Shown here in pieces: positions 51,329 through 60,600 of a DNA stretch of 64,000 nt. Numbering within the stretch: the stretch's first letter is position 1; each line of letters begins with the position of its first letter. Made by a program: the position numbers and the translations under genes. The notes beneath the pieces were generated by a model that made no database searches, had not been told where the DNA came from, and saw only the letters and a list, made by a program, of their open reading frames with translations. Source of the DNA: an uncultured Faecalibacterium sp. (lineage in GTDB: Bacteria > Bacillota > Clostridia > Oscillospirales > Ruminococcaceae); the NCBI GenBank assembly GCA_937907025.1, contig CALESJ010000006.1, positions 62,001-126,000 of the forward strand. The letters run 5' to 3'.

Positions 51329-51682
51329 TCAGTCCGAGATAATGTCATCCACAAACACGTCGATGCGGGCCACTTTCAGCCCGGTAGCGCGCTCTACCTC
51401 GTCCTGTACGCGGTGGGTGATGCTCTGGGTGATGGATGCGATATTCAGACCGTACCCCACCTTAATATGCAGCGCAATGACAAGCTTGCCGTCCTTTTCG
51501 GACACGCTGACGCCTTTTTCCGGCAGACTGCCGTTGCGCAGGGTCTGGCGCACGGTATTGGCAACCGGATTCTGGCCCATGGCGGCGATGCCGTAGCAAT
51601 GACGGGCCGCCTGGGCCACCAGGCCGGAGAAGTATTCGTTGGTAAGCGAAATATGCCCATAGGGATTGACTTTTGTAATCAC
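51329..51682 (-). CDS. Asp23/Gls24 family envelope protein YloU-like
   Basis: A 117-residue Asp23/Gls24 protein: a GHISLTNEYFSGLVAQAAR start, DGKLVIALHIKVGYGLNIA, and VQDEVERATGLKVARIDVFVDDI. Members associate with the membrane and envelope stress. The gene pair yloU-fakA is conserved across Bacillota; the gap here is 48 nt. Confidence 0.92.
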   Translation of the reverse strand: MITKVNPYGHISLTNEYFSGLVAQAARHCYGIAAMGQNPVANTVRQTLRNGSLPEKGVSVSEKDGKLVIALHIKVGYGLNIASITQSITHRVQDEVERATGLKVARIDVFVDDIISD

Positions 51683-51768
51683 AAGCCGAACCTCCTTTAT
51701 TTACGAGATCAGCGGCAAAGCGCCCTGCGGGAACGCCGCCGGTGATTTGCGCCGTATAATTATAGTTT

Positions 51769-51774
51769 ATTATA
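51769..51774 (-). promoter_or_regulatory. Candidate -10 box for the yloU-fakA operon
   Basis: TATAAT on the minus strand at 51769-51774; the -35 region (51791-51797) is poor. The gap 51683-51990 also carries the CBS gene leader on the plus strand, including TATACT at 51911-51916 and the hairpin AAGGGAAGC/GCTTCCCTT (51923-51931, 51936-51944). Confidence 0.4.
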
Positions 51775-51990
51775 CACTATTTGGCGCCATTTGAACAGGG
51801 GCATTTTTGTCAAACGAGGAAGAAATCCCATGAAAAGATGCCCAAAAACATCCTGTATTTTTGTCAGGCGGATTTTACATTCCATTCACAAAATTTCCAT
51901 TCTGTCCGCGTATACTGGATTTAAGGGAAGCGGCGGCTTCCCTTCCCTACCGTCAATGACCCTATTCTTTCCCCATAAGGAGACCCCGTT

Positions 51991-52458
51991 ATGAACCTGC
52001 TGTTTTTCCTCACGCCCAAGCAGGATGTCCTGTTCGTGTACGAGGATTTCACCCTGCGCCAGACCCTTGAAAAGTGGACCAACCAGCGTTTTGCCACCAT
52101 CCCGGTACTGCGCCGCAACGGCGAGTATGTGGGCACCATCACCGAAGGTGACATTCTGTGGGGCATCAAAAACCTGCACGGGCTGGACCTGGACGCCAGC
52201 GAGGATGTGCCGATTTCCAGTTTTCCCCGCCGACGTGATTACAAGGCCGTGCCTGTCACCACCGATATGCGTGCACTGCTGCACGCCGCCATCGACCAGA
52301 ACTTTGTTCCGGTGGTGGATGACCGTAACGTCTTTATCGGCATGGTACGCCGTACCGTGATCCTGCGTCATTTCACCGAGCAATACGAGCTTTCCGCAGA
52401 GAACGGCGGCAAATTGCCCCCACCCAAAACGCGCCGCGCTGCCACGCAGCGTGCCTGA
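51991..52458 (+). CDS. CBS-domain pair protein
   Basis: A 155-residue protein made of two CBS motifs: about residues 10-65 (QDVLFVYEDFTLRQTLEKW, IPVLRRNGEYVGTITEGDIL) and 80-130 (AVPVTTDMRALLHAAIDQ, VPVVDDRNVFIGMVRRTVI). Stand-alone CBS pairs often bind adenine nucleotides or cyclic dinucleotides. It resembles CcpN/CbpA/CbpB-type small CBS proteins, but no partner domain is present. The C-terminal 25 residues are basic and Pro-rich. It has its own leader hairpin and terminator. Confidence 0.85.
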   Translation: MNLLFFLTPKQDVLFVYEDFTLRQTLEKWTNQRFATIPVLRRNGEYVGTITEGDILWGIKNLHGLDLDASEDVPISSFPRRRDYKAVPVTTDMRALLHAAIDQNFVPVVDDRNVFIGMVRRTVILRHFTEQYELSAENGGKLPPPKTRRAATQRA

Positions 52459-52475
52459 CATCTGCCCAAAATGCG

Positions 52476-52505
52476 GGGCGTGCCCTTTCCGGCACGCCCT
52501 TTTTT
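52476..52505 (+). terminator. Terminator after the CBS gene
   Basis: GGGCGTGCC/GGCACGCCC (52476-52484, 52491-52499), 6-nt loop, T6 tract. Confidence 0.92.
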
Positions 52506-52536
52506 GCGGAGTATATCTGACCAACGGAGGATTACC

Positions 52537-53682
52537 ATGGAAAATCAACACGCATCTCTTTTCGGCACCAAAAAACTTGGGTTCGGCATGATGCGCCTGC
52601 CCATGTGCAAACAGGCCGACGGCACCGAACTGGTAGACACCGAGCAGGTCTGCCGGATGGTGGACGAGTTCCTGGACCGCGGATTCTGCTATTTTGACAC
52701 CGCCCACGGGTATCTGGACGGCAAGAGTGAGTTGGCGGTGCGGGACTGTCTGACCAGCCGCTATCCCCGGGAGCGCTATCTGCTGACGGACAAGCTGACC
52801 TCCTCTTTCTTCAAGACGGAGGCCAACATCCGCCCGCTGTTTGAAAGCCAGCTCAAAGCCTGCGGCGTGGAGTATTTTGACTTCTACCTGCTCCATTCCG
52901 TCACAGCCGACAACTATGACCATTACCGCAGCTGCCATGCCTTTGAGGCGGTACAGCAGCTGAAAGCCGAAGGTCTGGTCCGGCATGTGGGATTTTCCTT
53001 CCATGACAAGCCGGCGCTGCTGCGGCAGATCCTGACCGAGCACCCGGAAATTGAGGTGGTTCAGCTCCAGTTCAACTATGCCGACTACGAGGACCCCGGT
53101 GTACAGAGCCGGGCCAACTATGAGGTCTGCCAGGAATTCGGCAAACCGGTCATCGTGATGGAGCCGGTGAAGGGCGGACGTCTGGCCGACCTGATTCCGG
53201 AAGCTGCCGCAGTTCTGGAGCAACTGCACGGCGGCAGCGCTGCCAGTTATGCGGTGCGGTTTGCGGCCTCCTACGAGGGCATCGGCATGGTTCTCAGCGG
53301 TATGAGCACCCTGGACCAGATGCGGGACAACCTGAGTTACATGCAGGCTTTTACCCCGCTGTCCGGCGCCGAGCGGGCGGCCATCTCCCAGGTGTGTACC
53401 CTGCTGCACCGGCAGGACACCATCGCCTGCACCAACTGTCGGTACTGCGTGGCAGGCTGCCCCAAACAGATTCTGATTCCCGACCTGTTTGCCTGCCTGA
53501 ACGCCAAAAAGCAATACAAGGACTGGAACAGTGATTTCTATTACGAAGTCAACACCAATGACCACGGCAAGGCGTCCGACTGCATAAAGTGCGGGCAGTG
53601 CGAGCATGTATGCCCGCAGCACCTGCCTATCCGAAAGCTGCTGGAACAGGCTGCCGCTATTTTTGAAAAAGCGGAAAACTGA
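52537..53682 (+). CDS. Aldo/keto reductase with C-terminal 4Fe-4S ferredoxin motifs (second copy)
   Basis: A 381-residue fusion-type oxidoreductase. AKR landmarks: LGFGMMRLPM, FCYFDTAHGYLDGKSE, LLTDKLTS with the Lys, FYLLHSV. The C-terminus holds CTNCRYCVAGCPKQ and CIKCGQCEHVCPQHLPIRKLL, two ferredoxin-like Cys sets. It belongs to the same class as the gene at 29617-30630 but is longer and only distantly alike, so it is not a recent duplicate. The ATG at 52537 follows GGAGG. No substrate can be named. Confidence 0.88.
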   Translation: MENQHASLFGTKKLGFGMMRLPMCKQADGTELVDTEQVCRMVDEFLDRGFCYFDTAHGYLDGKSELAVRDCLTSRYPRERYLLTDKLTSSFFKTEANIRPLFESQLKACGVEYFDFYLLHSVTADNYDHYRSCHAFEAVQQLKAEGLVRHVGFSFHDKPALLRQILTEHPEIEVVQLQFNYADYEDPGVQSRANYEVCQEFGKPVIVMEPVKGGRLADLIPEAAAVLEQLHGGSAASYAVRFAASYEGIGMVLSGMSTLDQMRDNLSYMQAFTPLSGAERAAISQVCTLLHRQDTIACTNCRYCVAGCPKQILIPDLFACLNAKKQYKDWNSDFYYEVNTNDHGKASDCIKCGQCEHVCPQHLPIRKLLEQAAAIFEKAEN

Positions 53683-53746
53683 CTGTGAATCGAACTTCTG
53701 CGGAACGTTCTCCTCTTCCTCCATTTTTGGCAAAACACAAAAATCA

Positions 53747-53778
53747 AAGGCCGCTGCCCTTTGCGGGGCAGCGGCCTT
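53747..53778. terminator. Terminator between the reductase gene and rplL
   Basis: A 13-bp stem AAGGCCGCTGCCC/GGGCAGCGGCCTT (53747-53759, 53766-53778). On the minus strand a TTTGATTTTTGTGTTTT tract follows, ending rplJ-rplL; on the plus strand the T-tract is weak. Confidence 0.88.
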
Positions 53779-53801
53779 CTTAACTGTATGAGGGAAAAAA
53801 C

Positions 53802-54179
53802 TTACTTCAGTTCGACCTTAGCGCCGACTTCTTCCAGCTTCTTCTGCATCTCTTCGGCCTCAGCCTTCGGAGCCTGCTCCTTCAGCTTGGCGTCAGCGGT
53901 TTCAACCAGCTTCTTGGCTTCCATCAGGGAAGCGCCGGTCAGTTCCTTGACGGCCTTGATGACCTGCATCTTGTTGGCGCCGACGTCCTTCAGGATGACG
54001 TCGAATTCGGTCTTCTCTTCCTCAGCGGGAGCAGCAGCAGCGCCGGCAGCGGGAGCAGCGGCAGCGGCAACGGCGGAAACGCCGAACTCTTCGCAGATGG
54101 TGTCAACGAGCTCTTTCAGCTCCAGAACAGTCATAGTCTTGACAGACTCGACAATGGCAGTGATCTTTTCAGAAGCCAT
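53802..54179 (-). CDS. rplL: 50S ribosomal protein L7/L12
   Basis: A 125-residue stalk protein. N-terminal dimerisation helices (EKITAIVESVKTMTVLELKELV), an Ala-rich hinge (about 38-55) and the C-terminal domain (EFDVILKDVGANKMQVIKAVKE, LMEAKKLVETA) that contacts translation GTPases. Follows rplJ as usual. Confidence 0.98.
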   Translation of the reverse strand: MASEKITAIVESVKTMTVLELKELVDTICEEFGVSAVAAAAAPAAGAAAAPAEEEKTEFDVILKDVGANKMQVIKAVKELTGASLMEAKKLVETADAKLKEQAPKAEAEEMQKKLEEVGAKVELK

Positions 54180-54275
54180 GGTAGGATACCTCCATTAAAT
54201 TTTAAATAATCAGGTGCGGCAGGCTTGTTTTACGAGGGGCCCGTTTATGCCGCGGCCCTCATGCAGCCCGAAAAA

Positions 54276-54791
54276 TCAGGCAGCAGGGGTTTCTTCCTGC
54301 TTGTCGACGATTCCCTGAATGGCAACAGCCAGACCACCGATGATGGAGTTGAGGGAGCCGGCAACCATGGAGAGCAGACCCTCGCGGTTGGGCATGGTGG
54401 ACAGACCCTTGACGCCGGCTGCATCCAGCAGCTGACCATCGCAGAAGCCACCCTTGACGGTGAACCGCTTGGACTTGTCGTTGTCAGCGAACTTGCACAG
54501 GATACGAGCAGCAGCGGCCGGGTCCTCAGCAGACAGCGCGATAGCGGTGTCGCCCTTGAAGTACTCGGTCAGGCCTTCGTAAGCGGTGCCGGCGACAGCG
54601 CGACGCAGCATGGTGTTCTTCACGACCATGTATTCAACGCCGGCCTCACGCAGTTCCTTACGCAGCTTAGTGTCATCTTCAACGCTGATGCCGTTGTAAG
54701 CCACCACAACGCCGGCCAGAGAACCGGTGATCTTGGTGTTCAGTTCGGCAACAAACGCCTTCTTGGATTCCAGAATCTTTGCACTGGGCAT
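54276..54791 (-). CDS. rplJ: 50S ribosomal protein L10
   Basis: A 171-residue protein forming the base of the stalk; it binds 23S rRNA and L7/L12 dimers. Visible motifs: VVVAYNGISVEDDTKLRKELREAG, YMVVKNTMLRRAVAGTAYEGL, and the C-terminal L7/L12-binding helix. Its long leader contains an attenuator. Confidence 0.97.
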   Translation of the reverse strand: MPSAKILESKKAFVAELNTKITGSLAGVVVAYNGISVEDDTKLRKELREAGVEYMVVKNTMLRRAVAGTAYEGLTEYFKGDTAIALSAEDPAAAARILCKFADNDKSKRFTVKGGFCDGQLLDAAGVKGLSTMPNREGLLSMVAGSLNSIIGGLAVAIQGIVDKQEETPAA

Positions 54792-54997
54792 TTCTTTTTC
54801 ACCTCGTTCCGCTTGCAGATTTCAGTTGAACAGGCAAGCGGCTTTTTAGGGGAAAATTCCCACGAAAAAAGCCCCTTTCCCGTTGCCGGGAAAAGGGGCT
54901 TGAAAAAGCATAACATTCAAGCGCACGTTTCTCGGCAGGCGGGCTTGCGCCCGTTAGGCTGATACTGTGTATCAGCACCTGCTGTCTTAAAAACAGC
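54792..54997 (-). ncRNA. Ribosomal protein L10 leader with attenuator
   Basis: About 205 nt between the promoter and rplJ. It contains a strong intrinsic terminator (54865-54902: AAGCCCCTTTTCCCG stem, then TTTTTT), an upstream GC-rich hairpin (GCGGGC/GCCCGC region near 54938-54957) and a downstream CCGCTTGC/GCAAGCGG stem near the ribosome binding site. The position and terminator fit the L10(L12) autoregulatory leader known in Bacillota; I did not verify the kink-turn. Confidence 0.75.
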
Positions 54998-55003
54998 GTA
55001 GCT

Positions 55004-55032
55004 AGTATAGCACGGAAACGTGCGTTTGTCAA
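55004..55032 (-). promoter_or_regulatory. Promoter of rplJ-rplL
   Basis: Consensus TTGACA (55027-55032), 17-nt spacer, TATACT (55004-55009), right after the rplA stop. Confidence 0.92.
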
Positions 55033-55050
55033 TACTTTTTATACGGACAA

Positions 55051-55743
55051 TCAGACGCCGTACTTGTTGGTGGCAACGCGGACGCCAGGACCCATGGTGG
55101 TGGCGATGGTTGCGCTCTTGAAGTACTGGCCCTTGGCGGCAGCCGGCTTAGCCTTGGCGATGGCCTCCAGGACGGTGTCCAGGTTGGTCAACAGCTTTTC
55201 GGCGCCGAAAGAAGCCTTGCCCACGGGAACATGGATGATGTTCTGCTTGTCCAGACGATACTCGATCTTACCGGCCTTGGCTTCGGTAACAGCGCGGCCC
55301 ACGTCGGGGGTCACGGTGCCGGCCTTCGGGTTCGGCATCAGGCCACGGGGGCCCAGAACTTTACCCAGACGGCCAACGCGGCCCATCATATCCGGGGTGG
55401 TGACCAGAACGTCGAAGTCCAGGTAACCGCCCTGGATCTTGGCGATCAGATCATCACCACCGACTTCCTGAGCGCCGGCAGCCTCGGCAGCCTTGGCAGC
55501 TTCGCCCTTGCAGATGGCGATGACGCGGACGTTCTTGCCGGTGCCGTTGGGCAGCACGACGGCGCCACGGACCTGCTGGTCGGCGTGACGGCTGTCAACG
55601 CCCAGACGGACATGCAGCTCGACGGTTTCGTCGAACTTGGCGCGAGCGGTCTTGCAGCACAGCTCCAGGGCTTCCTGCGGATCGTATACTTTGGTACGGT
55701 CGATGAGCTTGGAGCTCTCGACGTAATGCTTACCGTGTTTCAT
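55051..55743 (-). CDS. rplA: 50S ribosomal protein L1
   Basis: A 230-residue L1-stalk protein. Motifs: FDETVELHVRLGVDSRHADQQVRG, VVLPNGTGKNVRV, and GRLGKVLGPRGLMPNPKAGTV. Often a translational repressor of its own operon. It follows rplK with a 57-nt gap. Confidence 0.98.
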   Translation of the reverse strand: MKHGKHYVESSKLIDRTKVYDPQEALELCCKTARAKFDETVELHVRLGVDSRHADQQVRGAVVLPNGTGKNVRVIAICKGEAAKAAEAAGAQEVGGDDLIAKIQGGYLDFDVLVTTPDMMGRVGRLGKVLGPRGLMPNPKAGTVTPDVGRAVTEAKAGKIEYRLDKQNIIHVPVGKASFGAEKLLTNLDTVLEAIAKAKPAAAKGQYFKSATIATTMGPGVRVATNKYGV

Positions 55744-55800
55744 TACTCATTCCTCCATAATGTGGTGTATCGGAATCTTCCTCCCACGTTTGCGGCGGCC

Positions 55801-56226
55801 TCAGCCCTCGACGGTGACGCCCATGCTGCGGCAGGTGCCCTTGATCATGCTGACAGCAGCTTCCAGAGAAGCGGCATTCAGGTCAGGCATCTTGGTCTTG
55901 GCAATTTCCTCGGCCTGAGCCAGGGTGATGGAGCCGACCTTGTTCTTGTTGGGCACGCCGGAGGCGGTGTCGATGCCGGCGGCCTTCTTGATCAGGACCG
56001 GAGCCGGCGGGGTCTTGGTGATGAAGCTGAAGGAACGGTCAGCGTACACAGTGATGACGACGGGGATGATCATGCCCATCTGGTTCTTGGTACGCTCGTT
56101 GAATTCCTTAGTGAAGGACATGATGTTGACGCCCTTCTGGCCCAGAGCGGGGCCGACGGGCGGTGCCGGAGTCGCTTTGCCGGCGGGAATTTGCAGCTTG
56201 ATATAGCCAGTGATCTTCTGTGCCAT
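55801..56226 (-). CDS. rplK: 50S ribosomal protein L11
   Basis: A 141-residue protein of the GTPase-associated centre. Motifs: LQIPAGKATPAPPVGPALGQ near the N-terminus, KGVNIMSFTKEFNERT, and the C-terminal rRNA-binding AEEIAKTKMPDLNAASLEAA. Standard place between nusG and rplA. Confidence 0.98.
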   Translation of the reverse strand: MAQKITGYIKLQIPAGKATPAPPVGPALGQKGVNIMSFTKEFNERTKNQMGMIIPVVITVYADRSFSFITKTPPAPVLIKKAAGIDTASGVPNKNKVGSITLAQAEEIAKTKMPDLNAASLEAAVSMIKGTCRSMGVTVEG

Positions 56227-56301
56227 GATATTTGCACCTCCAAAATTTGTGGTGAGTTGCGGCCCCTGCGGGGCCTCCCACGGGCGCGGGAATGCGCCCT
56301 A

Positions 56302-56324
56302 TAAAAACCGACCTGCGGTTTTTA
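56302..56324 (-). promoter_or_regulatory. Hairpin between nusG and rplK
   Basis: TAAAAACCG/CGGTTTTTA (56302-56310, 56316-56324), a 9-bp stem whose 3' arm is U-rich. A second GGCCCC/GGGGCC hairpin lies nearer rplK. It could be an attenuator or a processing site; a role in L1 or L11 feedback is possible but unproven. Confidence 0.45.
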
Positions 56325-56361
56325 CCGAAAATTGCGGGTTGCGGCACTGTGCCGCTCTGCC

Positions 56362-56901
56362 TTACAGCAGCTTGACCTGATACAGTTCCAGTTCGGCAGG
56401 AATTTCGCGCCCGAACATGGTGATCTTGACCTTGACCTTGCGCGCGGACTTGTCGATCTCTTCGACGGTGGCGACAGAGCCTTCCATCGGACCGGACGTG
56501 ATCTCCACCGTATCGCCCACCGCATAATCGATGGACGGCTCGGCAACCATATCCACACCCAGCTTGGCCACTTCTTCTTCGGACAGGGGTTCCGGCTTGG
56601 AAGCCGGGCCCACGAAGCCGGTGCAGCCGCGGGTGTTGCGCACAATGTACCAGGTGTTGTCGGTCATGACCATTTTGACGAACACATAACCGGGGTAGAC
56701 CTTATGCTGGACTTCCTTTTCCCCGATCTTGTTGCCCTGCTTGTCGAACACATCCTCGACGGCGGTCTCGGTAGGGACCTTCACGTCGCAGATCATGTCC
56801 TGCAGACGGCGGTTTTCCACCATCGTCATCAGGTCCTGCGCGACCTTGTTTTCATAGCCGGAATAGGTATGCACCACATACCAATACGCTTGTTCAGCCA
56901 T
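56362..56901 (-). CDS. nusG: Transcription elongation factor NusG
   Basis: A 179-residue factor. The NGN domain starts AYWYVVHTYSGYENKVAQDL and has VYPGYVFVKMVMTDNTWYIVRNT; the KOW domain has YAVGDTVEITSGPMEGSVATVEEID. It binds the RNA polymerase clamp and couples to ribosome or Rho. 15 nt after secE. Confidence 0.98.
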   Translation of the reverse strand: MAEQAYWYVVHTYSGYENKVAQDLMTMVENRRLQDMICDVKVPTETAVEDVFDKQGNKIGEKEVQHKVYPGYVFVKMVMTDNTWYIVRNTRGCTGFVGPASKPEPLSEEEVAKLGVDMVAEPSIDYAVGDTVEITSGPMEGSVATVEEIDKSARKVKVKITMFGREIPAELELYQVKLL

Positions 56902-56916
56902 GGGTTCGCCTCCGCT

Positions 56917-57219
56917 TTATGCGCCAATGAGCAGGTGAATCAAACCGCCAAACGCCATATCCAACAGGATCAGCACCACAGCCGCGATGAGCACGGCCAC
57001 GATGACGGTGATGGTATTGGTCTTGACATCTTTACGGCTGGGCCATACGACCTTTTTCAGTTCGCTCTTGGTGTCCTTGAAGAACTTGGCGATGCCTGCG
57101 AAGAAGCCCTTGACCTTGTCCATGAAAGAGGACTTTTTCTTGCCGGAAGCGGCTTTCTTGTCCTTCTTCTGTTCCGAAGCCTTGGCAGCGGTTTCGTTGA
57201 CCGCGTTCTTGTCAGCCAT
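56917..57219 (-). CDS. secE: Preprotein translocase subunit SecE
   Basis: A 100-residue protein with a Lys/Ala-rich N-terminal extension (about 1-40), the conserved amphipathic helix (FFKDTKSELKKVVWPSRKDVKTN) and one C-terminal membrane span (about 72-98). It clamps SecY in the Sec translocon. Slightly longer than the usual 60-80 residues because of the extension. Confidence 0.96.
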   Translation of the reverse strand: MADKNAVNETAAKASEQKKDKKAASGKKKSSFMDKVKGFFAGIAKFFKDTKSELKKVVWPSRKDVKTNTITVIVAVLIAAVVLILLDMAFGGLIHLLIGA

Positions 57220-57237
57220 TGTTCAGAGCTCCTTCAC

Positions 57238-57387
57238 TTACTTGGTTTCGCGATGGACCGTGTGCTTTTTGCAGAAGCGGCAATACTTCTTCATTTCCAG
57301 ACGATCAGGATTGTTCTTCTTGTTCTTCTGCTTGTTGTAGTTGCGCTGCTTGCATTCAGTGCAGGCGAGGGTGATTTTGACAGTCAT
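57238..57387 (-). CDS. rpmG: 50S ribosomal protein L33
   Basis: A 49-residue protein read directly from the sequence: it starts MTVKITLACTECKQRNY and ends KKYCRFCKKHTVHRETK. Two CxxC pairs (C9/C12 and C36/C39) form a zinc ribbon, so this is the zinc-binding C+ form. First gene of the rpmG-secE-nusG-rplK-rplA operon, 18 nt before secE. The ATG at 57387 has a GGAGG site. Confidence 0.97.
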   Translation of the reverse strand: MTVKITLACTECKQRNYNKQKNKKNNPDRLEMKKYCRFCKKHTVHRETK

Positions 57388-57518
57388 TGTTCGGCACCTC
57401 CATTATAACGGTTTGTAGCGGACCGCGCGGTCAAATTCGGCGGTCCAAGCCTCCCTCGGCTTGCGGGATGCACCCGAAAATGGGCACAAAAAATAAAACC
57501 CGCAAAAGAGGTGTTATC

Positions 57519-57548
57519 ATAATAGCATAAGACCCCGGCATAAGTCAA
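57519..57548 (-). promoter_or_regulatory. Promoter of rpmG-secE-nusG-rplK-rplA
   Basis: TTGACT (57543-57548), 18-nt spacer, TATTAT (57519-57524). The leader to rpmG is about 125 nt and contains GC-rich inverted repeats (GACCGCGCGGTC near 57421-57432). Confidence 0.75.
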
Positions 57549-57602
57549 GGGGAACAGGCAAATAAAATTACACTCTGCCGTCCAACCCGGGCATTTTTCT
57601 CC

Positions 57603-60600
57603 TCATTGCAGGGGCACATCGATCTCCTGCTGCAGCGAGAAGGCATAAATGGTCAGCCGGTTCACCGGAACACCCAGCCGCAGTGCAAAGGCACGGCGAT
57701 ACAGACGCAGCTGCCCGGCGTATTCCTTAATATAGTAGTCGGCATCCCGGGAGCGGTCGGTCTTATAGTCCACGATCTCGGCGTGGTCCTCAAAGACCAG
57801 CACCAGGTCGGCAATGCCCTGTACCAGCACAGAAGCGGTATCCGGCGCACCGGGCACAACCTCCGAGGCAGGCAGAGAGGTAATGAAAGGTTCTTCCCGC
57901 AGGATACGTCTGGCCTGCCGGATGCGCCGCCACAGTGCCCCCTGCAGGAACGGCCGCACCGCTTCCAGGTCCAGCACCCTGGCCAGTTCCGGGTCCAGCA
58001 GGTTCAGGTCCAGCTGGCGCTGCACCTCGGCATCCAGGTCGGGTTCACCTTCCTCAAAGGGCATACTCTGCAAAAAGGCATGGATGGCAGTGCCGCGCTC
58101 GGCGCCGGTCAGACCGGTCTTCTGCATGAAAGCCGGACGTTCCAGGGCCACATCCCGGGCGGCATGGGTCACCGCCGAAACACTGACCTTGGCGGGAATA
58201 TCATGAAGCAAAGCCGCCGGGTCCTGCCAGGCGAAGTTGTGCAGCAAAGTCTGCTCCAGCGCCTTGTCCGGTTCGGCGTCCGGCTGCGGTGCGGCTGTGT
58301 CGGCCGGGGGCGGCGGAGTTTCCACCCGCAGCTGCAAGGGTGCCTGCGTGTCCGCATAGGTGGGCAGGAAGCCGGTGTACTTCCACAGCGGTTCCCCCGC
58401 CGGGTGGCGCAAAGCCGCTGTGAGCAGCCAGCCGCCCCAGTGCTGGAACCCCTGCAGGGTTTCGGCTCCGGTGGCGCCGGCGGCAGCGCACAGAGCCGGC
58501 ACCGACAGTTCCCGTTCCAGGTTCTTGCAGGGCACCGTGATGATCAAAGCGTCCTGAGCCCGGGTCAGGGCCACATACAGAATCCGCATCTCCTCGCTGA
58601 GGGTTTCGGCACGGATGCTCTGGGCCAGGGCCGCATAAGGCAGGGTCTTGTACCGGCTGGCCTTGGTGCCATCCCGCAGGGTCAGGCCCACACCCAGGCT
58701 GCGGTGGCACAGCACCGGCCGGATGACATCGCTCTGGTTGAACTTGTGGGTGGTGCCCGCCACAAAGACCACCGGAAATTCCAGGCCCTTGGAGCGGTGC
58801 ACCGTCATGATGGAAACGCAGCCGGGGCGACTTTGTCCCCCGCCGCCGGGGGTGACGCCGCCGTTCTGCTGGGCGGCATTCATGGCCCGGATAAGGGCGG
58901 GCAGCCCCCGGGCACCGGCGCCGGAAGCCCAGGCCGCAAAGGCCAGCAGATCTTCCCGGCAGCGAGCTCCGTCCGGCATGGCCCCCGCCGCGGCCAGGTA
59001 TCCGGTGCGGGCAAACAATTCTTCGATGAGGGCCGGCACCGGCATGGTGCGGGCCAGGCGGCGGAAGGTCTGCAAATCCTCCAGGAAAGCTCCGAACCGT
59101 TCTTTGGGCCCTTGGCGCACAGCGGCGTACAGGCTGCCCCCCGGCATCCGGGACCGCAGGCGGACCAGGTCATCAGGACGGCAGTCATACAACGGACTGA
59201 GTAGTACCGCCGACAGCTCCACATCCTGGGCCGGGTTATCAATGATGCGCAGCAACGCCGCAAAAGGCCGCACATGGGGCGTATCCAGCAGGTCGGCAGC
59301 GGCATCCGCAAAGACGGGAATACCCACTGCCCGCAGGGCCGCCTCATACACCGGGAAATCTCCACGGCTGCGCAGCAGAATACAGAAATCCTCATCCCGG
59401 CAGGGGCGGGTGCCCTCCCCGCCGCGCACAAGGAAGCCTTCTTCCTTCATGCGGGTGATACGGGCAGCGATGGCACGGGCATCATTGGCCGCAGGGTCGG
59501 TACAGCCGTCCAGCACCAGCATTTCACACAAGCCCGCGTACTCGCCGGGTTTGCCCACCACCAGCCGCTGGCCGGGGCCGTACTCGATACCGCCCAAGTC
59601 AGCGGAAAAGACCTGCTCAAAGAGGAAGTTGACTCCCTCAATGACCGCCGGAGCGCTGCGGAAGTTGGCGTCCAGCGCGATGGTGGCCGGGCGGGTCATA
59701 AGGCCGTCTTCCTCCTCCGCGTAGGGGGCCCAGGCAGTCTGCTTTTCGGTAAAGACGGTGGGGTCTGCCTGGCGGAAGCGGTAGATGCTCTGCTTGATGT
59801 CCCCCACAAAGAAGAGGTTGTCCCCTTCCGGTGATGCCAGCGAGAAGTAGATGGCATCCTGTAGGGCGTTGGTGTCCTGGTATTCATCCACCAGCACCGC
59901 CGAGTACCGGGCGCTGACCGTGCGGCACAAGGGGGTGCGCTCCCCTTCCGGGGTCTGGAGCAGGTCCAGGGTCAGGTGTTCGTAGTCGGCATAGTCCAGG
60001 ACCTTTTCTTCCAGCTTGGCCTCAAAGTACGCCTGGGAGAACTGCCGCACCACCCGCACCAGCGCCGCCACCAGCGGGGCAGCACGGCGGCGGTCGGCGG
60101 AAAATTCCTCGGCAGTACACAGCAGGAAATCGGTTTTGAGCTTTTCCACCTGCTTTTTGGCCCGGTCCCGCAGCTCGCTGGCCGCCCGGGCGGCGGGGTT
60201 CTGGTCCTTGCCGCCCTTGATGCGCCCCGGGCGCTGCCACTGGCTGAACTGGTCCAGTGCCTGCACAGCCTTGTCCCAGTCCCCCCGCTGCAGGCGTTCC
60301 CCCAACAGCTGGAGCTTGCTCTGGTCATCCAGCAGCACCGCCGTATAGGCACGGTCGGCGTCTTCGTTCCGGGTGGCGGATACAATGGCGGCGTCGATCA
60401 GGCGCAGGGCGCCCGCCGTCCGTGCGGCAGCGGAGGAAAGCAGGGCTTTGCCCCAGGCGGTGTTCTGGGGCAGGTCATCCCCGGCCCACATGGCCGCAAA
60501 GCTGTCCAGAACGCGGTCGGGGTGCGGCAGGGTACGGGTGAAATCGTACAGTTCCAGCACCACGGTGCCGGCGGTGTCGTCGGTGCGGCCCCTGTCATAC

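Noticed and set aside
53801..57387. A tRNA-Trp gene, which often lies near secE-nusG
   Set aside because: I looked for a cloverleaf and CCA end in the gaps of this operon and saw none.
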